This document shows, piece after piece, positions 11,753 to 23,300 of a stretch of DNA of 64,000 bases. The notes below the pieces were generated by a model. The model saw only the letters and a program-made list of their open reading frames with translations, was not told where the DNA came from and did no database searches. Position numbers and translations under genes: made by a program. Each line of letters begins with the position of its first letter. Position 1 is the first letter of the stretch. Source of the DNA: Setoptus koraiensis (Eukaryota > Arthropoda); NCBI GenBank assembly GCA_048013815.1, contig CM106586.1:23126001-23190000 (forward strand), given 5' to 3'.

Positions 11753-13915
11753 ATGAAACGACAACAACAACAGCAACTACAACCGACTAATGGTAGTCAA
11801 AGTTGCGCAAGTGTCTCATTGAGTTCATCTAGTGTGTCTCTAGCTGCAAATCAGTCAAACGATGTTGTTGCTGCTGATGAAATAACAACAAAGCAAACTA
11901 GCGATTCTCAACTGGATGATAACACAATTCGATTGCATAATGAAAATCATTGTTTCGGTTTGGTTTATCATGAAAGCGAACGTCATCATCAGCTGAATAG
12001 AAGCCCGTGTTCGTCTACTTCGTGGCGAGCCGATTCTATGTGCTCAGGCAATTCTTCGTCCTCCACTGTGCAGCAACAAAGCAGCCCGGAAGAAGAATAC
12101 AACAACGACGACGAGGAGGCTTCATCGTCCAGTGATTATGGCCGAACTATTAGCAACAACATTAATAGCGACACTAGTCAATTAGAAACAAATAATAACA
12201 ATGGCATAGCAGTGAGACTCAAGAGATACATGTCAATCAGCAACAGAAAGAATCGCCACATCAACAAAAACAGTATGAGTGTTAAAAACAACATGACTAA
12301 TAAACGAACAGGAAGCAAAAAGTTACCCATTGACGACTCAATAGAGCAACTACTCAACGCGAATAGACGCCAGATCCAAATAACAACCTGTGCTCAGATA
12401 TATAATAGATGGCGCCTAACTAAACGAATCTACCACAAGGCACCCAAGAACGGCATTCAATTGGAAGTGGATTACATAGACACTGGTATCACCATGGCGA
12501 GTCACCTGAGAGACAGGGCACCTATCGTGCTCGCCCTGCACGGAGCCCCAGGCTCCTATACAGACTACGGCCTACTAATACAACATTTAACGGGTCAGAC
12601 CATCAGAGTGATAGCGCCAAATTTCCCGGGTAAGTGTCGAAACGTTTTATCGGTTATAATTTAAACATGCTTCATAACTGTTTGTCATTATAATCCAAAC
12701 TTTTTTTAATCGTTCAACCATTGTATTATATCACTAATGGGGCGAAACAGAATATACTGCCACGGTGGAAACAAAGACCATGTTTAGGCATTCGGCAGAT
12801 GAAAAGGCCTCCTATTTGAGGGACTTTTTGCGAGCTATCAATGTGAACAGAATTGATCTGTTGGTGTCGCATAGTAGCGCCGTTTTCCCCTCTCTACTCA
12901 TACTGTTAAACGACAATCCTCATTACGAATACAAACAAATGAACAACATAGATGACAACAACGACAATGGCAAAGAGCAAACAAATTACGGCGACAATAA
13001 AGGACCCGAACCAACCTCCGATTATCACATTCAAATAAGAGCACTAGCATTATTTAATCCGGCCGGACATCGGCTGCCACAATCAATGAAACCAACTTGG
13101 TTCAAGTGTGGCTCGGTGCGTATTTATCAGAACAAAATTGGAAGGATATTCTTCCAAAAATTTGGCTCGGAATTTCTCACAATTGTTGGTGTACCTGTGC
13201 GTGTGAACAATATGGATCATGTAATGCTGTCCGCAACTGTGATGCGCAATAGTGAATGCCAACGTGTAGTACACCAATTAAACTATTTGAGTCAATTAAA
13301 ATTGCCCACACTTCTAGTATTTAGCGAAAATGACAAACTCATCGAGAAGGACATTTTCTATGAGATGACCCAATTTATGGGGTTGAATAGAAATCACTTT
13401 GATATATTTAATCATCAGGGTCAGGTCGAACAAGCACGTAAGTATTCGTTTGAAGAAGAGGAAAGAGAGAAAGGAAAAATAAATTGAGAAACCTGTTGAT
13501 TCTCGAAGGTGAAATATATAGAGATGATAAACATCAAAAGTCTGATAAGACTAACCTGACTTATTCTCGTATAATCGTCTCAAACGCCATGTATCTATAT
13601 TTAAATATAGATTCTCAAAGAGACAACTGGATTCGCGTCATGGTTTTCAAGGCGGGCGGCCATTATGCCTATTCAAATTATGCCAACACTGTCAACAAGG
13701 CCGTCACTGAGCTATTATGCAAAGTGTGTTCTTGCTCTGATTCAAAAGCAGCAAACGAACAACAAAAGGACATGACAGGTGCCAATGATGGAGACGAAAA
13801 ACGGAGTCTCAAACTACTGTTGGACGAATCACAACACAGCGAAAGGCAGAAAGTGACGATAATAACCGACAGATTCATGCCAAATGTACAAGTCAAGCGA
13901 CATTTCAAATGGTAG
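11753..13915 (+). CDS. Alpha/beta-hydrolase-fold protein (DUF1057-like), 3 exons
   Basis: Three exons join in frame: 11753-12629, 12751-13437 and 13623-13915. Introns are 121 and 185 bp with GTAAGT donors, giving 618 residues. The first ~200 residues are low-complexity (poly-Gln start, Ser/Asn-rich). The catalytic part follows: an oxyanion-type motif LALHGAPGSYTDYG at the end of exon 1; a nucleophile elbow region LLVSHSSAVFPSL in exon 2; an acid-strand motif PTLLVFSENDKLIE; and a terminal His in KAGGHYAYS in exon 3, reached only through the second splice (VEQA|HNWIRVM). The elbow reads S-H-S-S-A and not G-x-S-x-G. The overall plan resembles the DUF1057 family of animal hydrolases of unknown substrate; that assignment is from memory. 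No signal peptide is evident. Confidence 0.75.
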
Positions 13916-14466
13916 TCGATCTGTATCTCCATGGTCATTTAAATTGCCATGGATGGATAGACGCTCATTCATATCAATTGCACGCTTATTACTCACCAAA
14001 TCAAATCATTAGTATAGTGTCTCGAGTAAGCAATGAGCTCAAAAGTTTGCTATTCATTGAGATTCAGTTTGCACAAATTGGATTAATTGATTAATTTATA
14101 GAGATTTTAGATGTTGATCAACTCTTCTGTGGTGGTTACCAATTAAAATAAGAATGTAATCGGTGTTTCACACATGTATTAAATGATCTCAACAAAGTGT
14201 CAGACGATGTTCGACAATTTACTCATGTTTCCTCTAGTCCTGCGGCTAGATACCACAGAAGATAGACTGATTGCTTGTCACCTCTTGATTATATTCCCAA
14301 GGTGTGTATATGTATACCAGTAGAGAAATGAAGAGAAAGAGGCTAGCTTGAAGTGAGTTGAGGAGAAGTTTGACACGGCTGTATCGAATTGCTTACTTCA
14401 AATCTATCAAAGTCAGCCAAAATTCTTTCTAAGTCATTGACGCGTAATAAAATTTTCGTTGATGAG
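13916..14466. other. Spacer between hydrolase and truncated exoribonuclease copy
   Basis: About 550 AT-rich bases with no recognisable coding content. It holds the hydrolase 3' untranslated region and the junction where the inverted duplication ends (about 14485). Confidence 0.5.
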
Positions 14467-15114
14467 TCAACCCTTTGTGACCAATATTAGATCAGTGTCT
14501 AATCCGTATAAACAATGTCTGGTGTTAGGATTGTAACCTGGTTGAGAGCGTTCAAATCTGATAAAGTCCATTATTTTATGTTCACCTTCGCCAGGTGTCT
14601 CATGTCCAGATAGTATAACTTTAACATGCTGCCAGCTAGGGTCAGTAGTCAATTTTGTTTCAATGAATTTTTTCAATGCCTCATTCAATTTAATCATGAA
14701 TGTCGTTCCTGGAGTGATACAATTTGAGTCAAAACGTTGCTCGGTGGGTAATATGTCTCCTTTTCGAACCGCGGCAGTTTCTCGCTCAGCAGCCTCCTTA
14801 GCTGACCTGAATCTTCTTCCACGTTGTTGATTCATTTTTGCTCTAGGTGCCACACCATCAACGGCCAGAAAGAAATACTTATTTGGCTTAATAATCTTAA
14901 AGAGAGTTTCAACATAGTTAAATATATCTTCAAACATTTCTTCTTCACTTATTCTAAAGTGTACATCGCCATCGCAAGGATGTGAGCAATTATGTATAAT
15001 GCCATTCATATCTAAGTAGAAGTTGTCAATCTCAGGTAATTGATATTCTTTTGCGGTCATGCAAAGACCCGGGTACCGTTCGCTCATCCATCTGAAAAAT
15101 TTTGGTATTCCCAT
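14467..15114 (-). pseudogene. Truncated inverted copy of the XRN1-type gene
   Basis: The first 211 codons are identical in translation to the exoribonuclease at 7219, and the nucleotides also appear identical wherever compared. Similarity stops inside codon 211, just after the GLDTDLI motif; four unrelated residues and a stop follow. The fragment keeps D35, D86, E176, E178, D206 and D208 but lacks the D301 block and the whole second conserved region, so it should not form a complete nuclease. The upstream ~170 bases are also duplicated, so it may carry promoter or leader sequence. It lies between the hydrolase (+) and the P450 (-), facing the full-length gene across about 6.6 kb. A recent duplication or an assembly artefact are both possible. 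Confidence 0.85.
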
Positions 15115-15500
15115 TTTTGTAATGGTTTGTCGTCATCGTCGTCGTCTGCGTGGTCTGCGTCGTCTTAATCTTAATATAAATCGAAATCGTGGTGATCGTC
15201 CTGACGATTTAATAAGAGTCTAAACAATGATCACCAATAGCTATGATCCTGGTGCCATGGCTCGACTCTTTTCCTTATTGTGTATTTTTTTTTTACAACG
15301 ATATCTTATTTATTTAGTTAACGTATTTTCTAAAGGTGATGATGCCTAAAATTAGATGTTTGTCGAATCTTACTAGCGCTCATTGTTGTTGTTTTAGTAA
15401 AATGAACAAAGAGGGAAAGACGGTACAACTTCATGCGACACTAGTGGATTGATTCTATTTACATTAATAGCCTAAAACATTTTCCTCAGTCGGGTTTTCT

Positions 15501-17409
15501 TCATCTTGGTATAAGTTCTAGTTCAAAACATTTCTCATGAGGATCTATGGCAATCGAACCCTTAGGGCATATTAATTTACGTGTAAGCTCCTTGTCGACT
15601 GGTTTTATAATAAAATTCATACAAAGATTCGCAACTAATACTATTGTAGTTGTTTCCACCATCTTGAAACCAAGACACATCCGTTGGCCTTGGGAAAATG
15701 GTTTGAAATGCGCCGGCAATTTAACCTTTTGTCCACCGTCGTTAGTTTTACGCAAAAATCTTTGTGGCTTAAATTGTTCTGGGCAATCCCACATGTCCTC
15801 GCACAAATTAAGATAATAATTATTGAATAGGATAATAGTTCCCTTCGGTACATGATAATTATCAACTGTCGTATCCTTATTCGCCACATGGGGCACTATC
15901 GGAGATGATGCAAGCCGAAGGGCCTCATTCAAAGATGCCTCCGCCATTGGGAGATAAGGCTTGTGCGATAATGTGATATATTTCGCTTCACTATTGCAGG
16001 AAGTATCGTTGCTTTCTTGTGCCATCTTGTTACTTTCTGAAACACATGATGAATTGAGAGCATTTCTAGCTTCTTCTGCTATAAGATCTTGAACGTCTCT
16101 ATCAAGCGCCAAGTGTCCTAGAAGTCTCATCAGTATGTTAGCAACAGCGGCATGTCCAGCTACTAGATCGGCGAAACCAACCTGATAATCGGCCAAAGAC
16201 ATGCTGCTCTTTTTTTCTAAATGATCCTTGATTATGTTATCTAAATAGTCAGTTTGCGAACCTAACGATGATTGGTGTTCCAGAAGGCGAGGCTGGAATA
16301 TCTTATTGTCAATAAAGTCTCTGGTTTTCACAATATAAATTAAAAGAACCGAGGTGAGGATTGTTAGCTCTGAGATTGACTTCAAGCGTTCGCAATTTAT
16401 CACAAATCGCATTCACAATACAAACAAAATGTTAAATGAGACAAGAGAAATTTGTTCGCGCCACTTTAGAGAGTACCAACCTTAGATAATCTGTAACCTT
16501 TTTGAGATGTTTCAAATAGAAGAAACTGATGCCAAATGATGTCAAGAATGGTAGAAAATCAATGAGATAACAATGATTTATGTCCCAGAATACATAATCG
16601 CAACCATCGACAAATTGTTCATATTCAATATCGTCATGTCTGTAACTTTTTTTGCAAAGGAAGTCCATAAAGATGTCTGACGTTAAATAAAGTATATCCT
16701 TTTTCCGGACAACTTGATTACTTGTTTGAACATATTGAATATATTTTTGAACAAATGTGTTGATGCTGTCCTCTAGTTGCTGATGCCTAGCTGTTCCAGA
16801 GCCAGGTATCACGCCCCTTTTGCAAAACTTTCTTCTATCTTCGTGCACACTTGACCAACTGCACAAGGCCAACGAGTTTTCACGATCACCCCCAAATATA
16901 ATATCGTATCTAGGAAAATTAGGCCTGTTGGCAAAAATTTCGCCTTGGTAAAGTAGAATTTGGTTCATGGCGCTTTTACTGGACACGAGTGCCATCTCAT
17001 GAATGCCCATCTTGAGGCTAACAATGTCACCATACTCTTGACGAATTTTATTGAAGCCCTCCCAAGGATTATTGGGGTACTCTCTGAGTAAGTGTAAATT
17101 ACCAAATAAAGGAATAGTTGGTGGTCTTGGCATAAACATGAATTGTTGCTGCGTTTGGGTGGTTTGTTGTTGCTGCTGATGATTGTGATGATGTAGGTGT
17201 TGTTGTTTTGGTGGTTCATGTTGTTGATTCATTTGTTGGTGGTATTGTTGTTGTTGATATGGGCACTTGTTGCTAAATTGTTGCTGCTGCTGTTGTTGTT
17301 GTTGGTTTGGATGCTCTCGATGCTGATGTAAGAGTATCAGGGCTTTGCGTCTCTTGCACATGGCAGCAAAGGCCAACAAGATTGTGACTAAAAGTAAGTA
17401 GATGAACAT
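15501..17409 (-). CDS. spo: Spook-type cytochrome P450 (CYP307A), 2 exons
   Basis: Exons 17409-16481 and 16320-15501 (intron 160 bp, phase 2, joining KVTDYLR|DFIDNKIF) give 582 residues. The ATG at 17409 puts a membrane anchor (MFIYLLLVTILLAFAAM) at the N-terminus. CYP307 enzymes act in the early 'black box' of ecdysteroid synthesis at the ER. Diagnostic sequence is FGGDRENSLALCSWS, close to the CYP307A signature. The P450 core is complete: PRPPTIPLFGNLH, an I-helix AGHAAVAN lacking the usual Thr, EALR (ExxR), WDCPEQFKPQRF, and the haem loop FKPFSQGQRMCLG. A Gln/His-rich insertion of about 75 residues lies between the anchor and the proline-rich hinge, making the protein longer than the usual ~500-540. 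The closest gene is the truncated exoribonuclease copy, which suggests no functional link. Confidence 0.88.
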
Positions 17410-17922
17410 TTGTGATAGCTGACACAGAAAGTAATGAAACAAATTTAAAATGAATGATTGAACGATTTACGCGATCTTACACAAATTGTTGTTGATGAAA
17501 ACTACTACTTATACTTATACTTGTACTACTACAGCTACTCTTACTGCCACTGCTGCTACACACTATCGCGAATTAATTGATTCATGTGGTGATAAAAACT
17601 GTTGTGAAAGGCTAGCATTTATTTATATATATATACTTTCTTGAATGCTCCGTCGTCGTCGTCTTGTTGTTAGTTCGCTCTCGTCACATTCAACACCACT
17701 AATGATTTGTTTGTGTACCTTGTAGCGAGTGGCGTTGGTGTGCATCATCATTGCCACCATCTTTTTGTTCCATTGAACATACTCCAAGTAGGGATAGCAC
17801 GTTGCCTTTCCCTATGTGCGCAGAACAAACAAAAAATTCGCAGGTGATTTAAAATTGGCGCTCACCTTGCGCGTGGCGAACGACGACAGTCCAGCGAGCA
17901 GCACCAAGTGATTTAGATCACC

Positions 17923-18300
17923 ACCATCACCATCACCATCACCATCACCATCACCATCACCATCACCATCACCATCACCATCACCATCACCATCACCATC
18001 ACCATCACCATCACCATCACCATCACCATCACCATCACCATCACCATCACCATCACCATCACAATCACCATCACCATCACCATCACCATCACCATCACCA
18101 TCACCATCACCATCACCATCACCATCACCATCACCATCACCATCACCATCACCATCACCATCACCATCACCATCACCATCACCATCACCATCACCATCAC
18201 CATCACCATCACCATCACCATCACCATCACCATCACCATCACCATCACCATCACCATCACCATCACCATCACCATCACCATCACCATCACCATCATTATC
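17923..18300. repeat. Hexanucleotide ATCACC satellite, about 62 units
   Basis: Almost perfect tandem ATCACC (CATCAC) over about 375 bp. A single C-to-A change is seen near 18062 and a T change at the right end. Reading frames through it give Gly-Asp or Met-Val dipeptides on the minus strand and poly-His, Ile-Thr or Ser-Pro on the plus strand; none is a credible protein. It lies about 500 bp upstream of the spook-type gene. Confidence 0.97.
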
Positions 18301-19528
18301 AACGCTGAGCAAATCGAACTTGTCGCATCGAACCAATCGCGTCGCGCATATCGCATTGAGCCTGTCGGATCGCATCGTAACCCATCATCAAATCCCGTCG
18401 CATCGCACTGGGCGAGACACGAGATTGGCTACAATTCACCGCGAGCTCACTGTAACAATCCACATGCAGCGATAATCTTGCGCGTGCGAGCGTGTAAATG
18501 TTTTTAGCGAGCCACACTTGACATGGGGCCTTTTTCCCCTTGTTCCCCTTGTGCGCGTGTGTTCGATACAATGATGCGCGTACGCCATTTTCCTGACATG
18601 CGTCCTACATTGAATGAAGTTGAATCAGCCAATTATGTAATTCATCTCGAGTTTGTGCAGGCTACGAACCACAAGTCTCCTTATGTTTTTGTTGTTGTTG
18701 CAAAATTATCATTCTACTTCACATTGTCAGCCAGAACTTTTATTTGTGATTAATCTATGAGAGTCGCAAGTCCGGAGAAAGCGCGCACGCACATTACAAA
18801 TCTAACAGTTGCGCACGAGGGAAAAAAAGCGGGGCACGCAGTTGGATCTGTAGCCCAGACACTCACTCAAAGATGCAGACAGAGAGCGCAAGTAACGACA
18901 CGTCGCAACCAGCATAATGTTAGACTCACAAGTTGTCAGATCGAGTTGAATCGATTGATCGAGTTGTTTCTCAACCGCATCAGCAGTACGCGGGACGTTT
19001 CGTTTTGTCTCGTGGCTGTGTTTGGTTTGGCCACAAACGTTTCACTGGCTCACTTTATTTTGTATACAGTCTATCAAAGGCTCTATCACTTCTATTCCCT
19101 AACCAGCTGCCTCTAGTCACTAGAGTCTAGTGGCGCCATTAGACAGCCATCAATCTAGATCTCAAATTGATTTGCGTGTGCATCGTCTGCGTGTCTTCTT
19201 CAGTAACAGCAGCTACGCGCGCACACTGAAGGAAGGCTCATTAGACTGGCTGACAAACTGAGACACCGCGTTAGACAAAATCGAATTAATCGGGTGTATA
19301 TAGTGAGAGAGCAAAATCTATTAAAATGCAGATGGGGGCGGCACGGGGGACGCAGGAACGAATTGATGGAAGCGAACAGAAGTGTAAGACGCTTGTTGCC
19401 TGTAGCCTGTTGCAGGAGCACACACACGCAGCACACTTTTATTCTATATGTGCATCAGAATAGCATTGCACAGACTGAAATCCGAAAGTGGGTGAATGAG
19501 GTTTCAGTGTGGCGAAACAACACTTTTA

Positions 19529-19552
19529 TGTGTGTGTGTGTGTGTGTGTGTG
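19529..19552. repeat. GT microsatellite
   Basis: Uninterrupted GT run. A second one of similar length lies about 130 bp downstream. Confidence 0.9.
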
Positions 19553-19683
19553 CGCTGACAATCTACTGTTGTTCAACGATATAGATAGATTGCTACATGT
19601 AGATTTTGCTGCTACAAACAAGAGTTGTCCATCGCCGCCTACGCAGCTGTTCAGCGATCACTAAGGCGACACGGAGCGAGTGA

Positions 19684-19706
19684 GTGTGTGTGTGTGTGTG
19701 TGTGTG
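19684..19706. repeat. GT microsatellite
   Basis: Uninterrupted GT run, paired with the one at 19529-19552. Confidence 0.9.
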
Positions 19707-20079
19707 ACCATCAAAGTATCATCTTGATCACTGTTGCATCCACGACTATTTGCGTCTATTCCATCGCTAGAACTTGTAGCCTAGAAGGGAAGGAAATAAA
19801 CTTTCTCACGTTTTTTCCCTCCATTATGAGCTACTGGCTGGAAGAGCTATGCGACTGTGATCATAAGCGTGAGCGAACTATCAGACGAGCTATTATATGT
19901 GGACTTGTTGTGGCATTCTCATTTCGGCACCACCGTCACTACTCTTTTGTAGTGCGCTGACGAGCATGTGTAGCACAAGGGCTGCAAAAAACAGGGCAAG
20001 CAAGGCTGCATTGGTGCCGGCGTAGCTGGCTGCATTGTTTCATAATGTGCCTCAAACTTTGAGGCTCAAAGCGATTCTG

Positions 20080-20106
20080 AAATAGTTCGATTTGATCGAA
20101 CTATTT
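20080..20106. repeat. Perfect 12-bp inverted repeat with 3-nt loop
   Basis: AAATAGTTCGAT and ATCGAACTATTT flank TTG. The palindrome contains TCGAAC, the same core that recurs in the cluster 180-270 bp downstream, so it may be part of one element. No associated coding sequence was found. Confidence 0.8.
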
Positions 20107-20261
20107 TGCACATGGCACGCACACACGCGAAGCGGAGCGCGTACACAATCGAACTAAACAGCGATGACTAGCGTTGCCGAATAGCGGCTATTCAAACGCT
20201 GTTCTATTGAATCTCGCTCACTTGTCGGGGACGCTCGCGTTCAATCGACGCTGTCTGTGCT

Positions 20262-20352
20262 CGCTATTCCAATCGAACATTTTTCGCTAGGCCAAATCGA
20301 ACGTTTTTCACTAGGCCAAATCGAACATTTTTGTCACTAGACCGAATCGAAT
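20262..20352. repeat. Degenerate ~24-bp repeats with TCGAACATTTTT core
   Basis: Three to four imperfect copies of CCAAATCGAACATTTTTCRCTAGG in tandem, the last ending in CCGAATCGAATTGG. They are diverged from one another by one or two substitutions and a 2-base insertion. Confidence 0.8.
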
Positions 20353-23300
20353 TGGCACCATCGAATCATTCAGTAATTGTCCCGTGCTGTTACTATGACG
20401 CCGCTCGAGCCTAACAATGTGCCCCTCCATCAATGGCCACTATGAAGTTCGCTTTGAACAGTCAATCTAGACGAGGCTGTTATCGCAACAATAGATTCGA
20501 GCATGGAGCGAGGGAGCGAGAGAGAGAGAGAGAGCCGAGGATCGGAGGAAATAGGAAAGCGTTGATTTTATTAAATGGCACCCGGACACTAAATAAATTG
20601 CAATTGATTGTGGTCAGATTATCGCGTGGATGGCTCATTGGTTTGAAAAGTGCAAAACGCGCTCGAGGACGTCCAACGAGGACCAACAAGAGGACATTCA
20701 TTCAATTGAGAGCCGAACATTTGGAATCATCAAATTTGGAACCAGTAAACAAACTTAATCTCTTTTGGACTGACTTGTGATATTGTTGTGCTTGGTATGG
20801 TTATTCGGAGAAACGAAATCCTCTCATTTCATTATTTTCTACGAACACACAAAACAACATTGCAAACTCATTAATCCTCAGCCAACAGCGGCACAGCAAA
20901 TTTAGTGCTTCTCAACCAGCAACCCTCATCACTAAATACCCTCGATTGTTCCATCTAATTTCTTTTGCTAAACCACCACAACAACAGCAACAACAACAAC
21001 AACAACAACGGCCAGTGTAAAGATGCGCCTGGCTAATGTAGATGGACAACACAATAATATTGACATGCCATCCAGTACAAACATCTCATTTAACAAATGA
21101 CTTTATATATTACCAAGAAATAATGGGAGTCACATTCCTAATTATCACTGTATGATATCAGAAGTACATCAGCAGCGATCATTTGCTATCAACCATAACG
21201 CAGCTCAAATGTGTCGGCCTTCTGTGAATTCTCACACATTTAAGCCGATTAGAGCCAGAATCAAACAGCGTTTGCCAACAAATCAAATTACCAGTGAAAT
21301 GAAGTAAAAACAAACTCTGCTAAAACTTTCTTTGCCCATCTACCTTGATATTGACAAAACTGACACATGACCACTTGCCCAAACAGGTGAGAGGCATAGC
21401 TGTCAGTGGGAATCAACACGCAGTCATTTGTTCAAACGAGAGGTGTATGTTGAATAAGACGAAGCTGATTAGGCTTCCAGGAATTCTTTACATATTGGCC
21501 ATCTTAGCCATAGAAACTTTACTATGTTAATAGCAAATGACCAACGGTTTCCAATTATATTGTTTCGAGCTCAAGAGTAACCGGAAACCCAAATCTAAAT
21601 TTATCTATTCTACGAATCGATCTCAGGAAGAGGAATTTCACTGCACTAATGAGATATCAACAGATAAGCATAAAAACCTCTTGTGATTGAGAGTGAATGA
21701 TTCGATCTGTAGAGTATTTAGGATGACGCTGAATGAATAGTAAAATGTTTCAGAATCGCAAATCCGTTCTTCCATCCCGTACTCATCTCGCGAGCATTTC
21801 GAACCTTATCAATTATCTCAATATCAGCCGTGCCAAAGATGTGACTATAAACGACTATCACTTCAGGCAACTGGGACAATTACTGGAAAAAGCAAGCATC
21901 GCACCAGAATTTACTCATGATGATGATTAATTTCAACTTAAAAAGTCGTCAGATATTGGAGAAATGATATTCATCTATCGACAACAACGCTTATGAACAG
22001 TAACACAATAGAAAACTCTAATTGTTTGTAACTTATGCATGGCCCAATGACTCTTAGATCGTGCAGATACTCAAGTATCGATGCGAAACTTTCAGGCAAA
22101 TCTAGCGTGGATCATCAAAAAAGTTAGTCATTAAGATAATTGTCGCTAGTTATTTAGATGTAAACAAGGCGCAATGCTTGTTTTTTTTATTACTAAACAC
22201 CATGGTACCGTGGAATAAATGTTGTGATGGATAACTAGTTCATTGCCTCAAATGAGGTAATTGAGAACTCTTTTTACGTCATTCTCTACTTTAATGCATA
22301 TTATTCGCCGACTCTCTTTTTGAAAGTCACCTTGAATACTGAATCAACAATTCTGGAAATATCTATAATCATTAATGTAAAAATACTTGAGGAATTAATG
22401 AGATCATTAAAATCCTGCAGATTTTGACAAGTAGAAAGCTATCTCACTGAAATGTTTGTATCAGACGCAGTTCAGCATGACGAGTAGTAGTACCTTTTAA
22501 ATTCACGTGACAAATGCAATAGATAGAGATGAGAAAACTTTGATACATTCACTCAATTCCCAGATATACCAGTATGTCAGCAACATGAATGAATGCTCCA
22601 CACTAATAACTTGCTGAGAGGAAAGGTTAGACACTTTTTCAGGAAGTTCACCACTGTGTTCTAAGAGATCAGGGTCCCTAGTTTCGTTGGAGGCTATAGA
22701 GTTCAAGCACCTCATTCAGTGAATCCTGTATTGAATTCATGAAAATTGACAGTAATAAACCGAGAGATAAGACCAAGGTCACTGCGAAACGGTCGCTAGC
22801 CAACGAACTCTAACATATATTGGAACAAAAACAAATAGTATATAATATTATGCGATTCTTGGTGCGAGGTTTAAGGCACTATTTTCTAGACAAGCAGCAT
22901 CAGAAGACCAAACGATCATGTCTGGAATCAGTTCAAAGTTGTAACATAGCGCCGCCCAGAAAACTACTATTTCAATAACACATTCACTCCACATAAGAAT
23001 AGTTTCTCCCCATTTGGCTCTCTCTCTCTCTCTGTCTCTCCCTCCCTCCCTTCTGAGTTAACCGAATTCGAACCTGCATAGGAAGATGAATGAAATAACA
23101 AATTTTTGGGGAGTAGCTTGAGGGATACCTTTGAAATTGAAAGATGTTCACTCTTGACATACGAGTGCAACCACTCTCATAACTATCTTTTAAAGGAATT
23201 ACATTTTAAAAGATTATTTTCAAAAATATCTTAGCACAGTTATGAGTGGCCGAAGTAAAGATTCTTGATTACTAAAAGTGGTCGCATCTCCAATGATGAA

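Noticed and set aside
17923-18300. Possible CRISPR array
   Set aside because: The array is a direct hexamer repeat without spacers, in a eukaryotic genome.
17812-18375. Minus-strand open frames of Gly-Asp and Met-Val dipeptides
   Set aside because: They are translations of the ATCACC satellite and have no non-repetitive conserved part.
21733-21930. Plus-strand 65-codon frame, possibly an exon after TTTCAG
   Set aside because: No partner exon and no family match; the length is within chance expectation.
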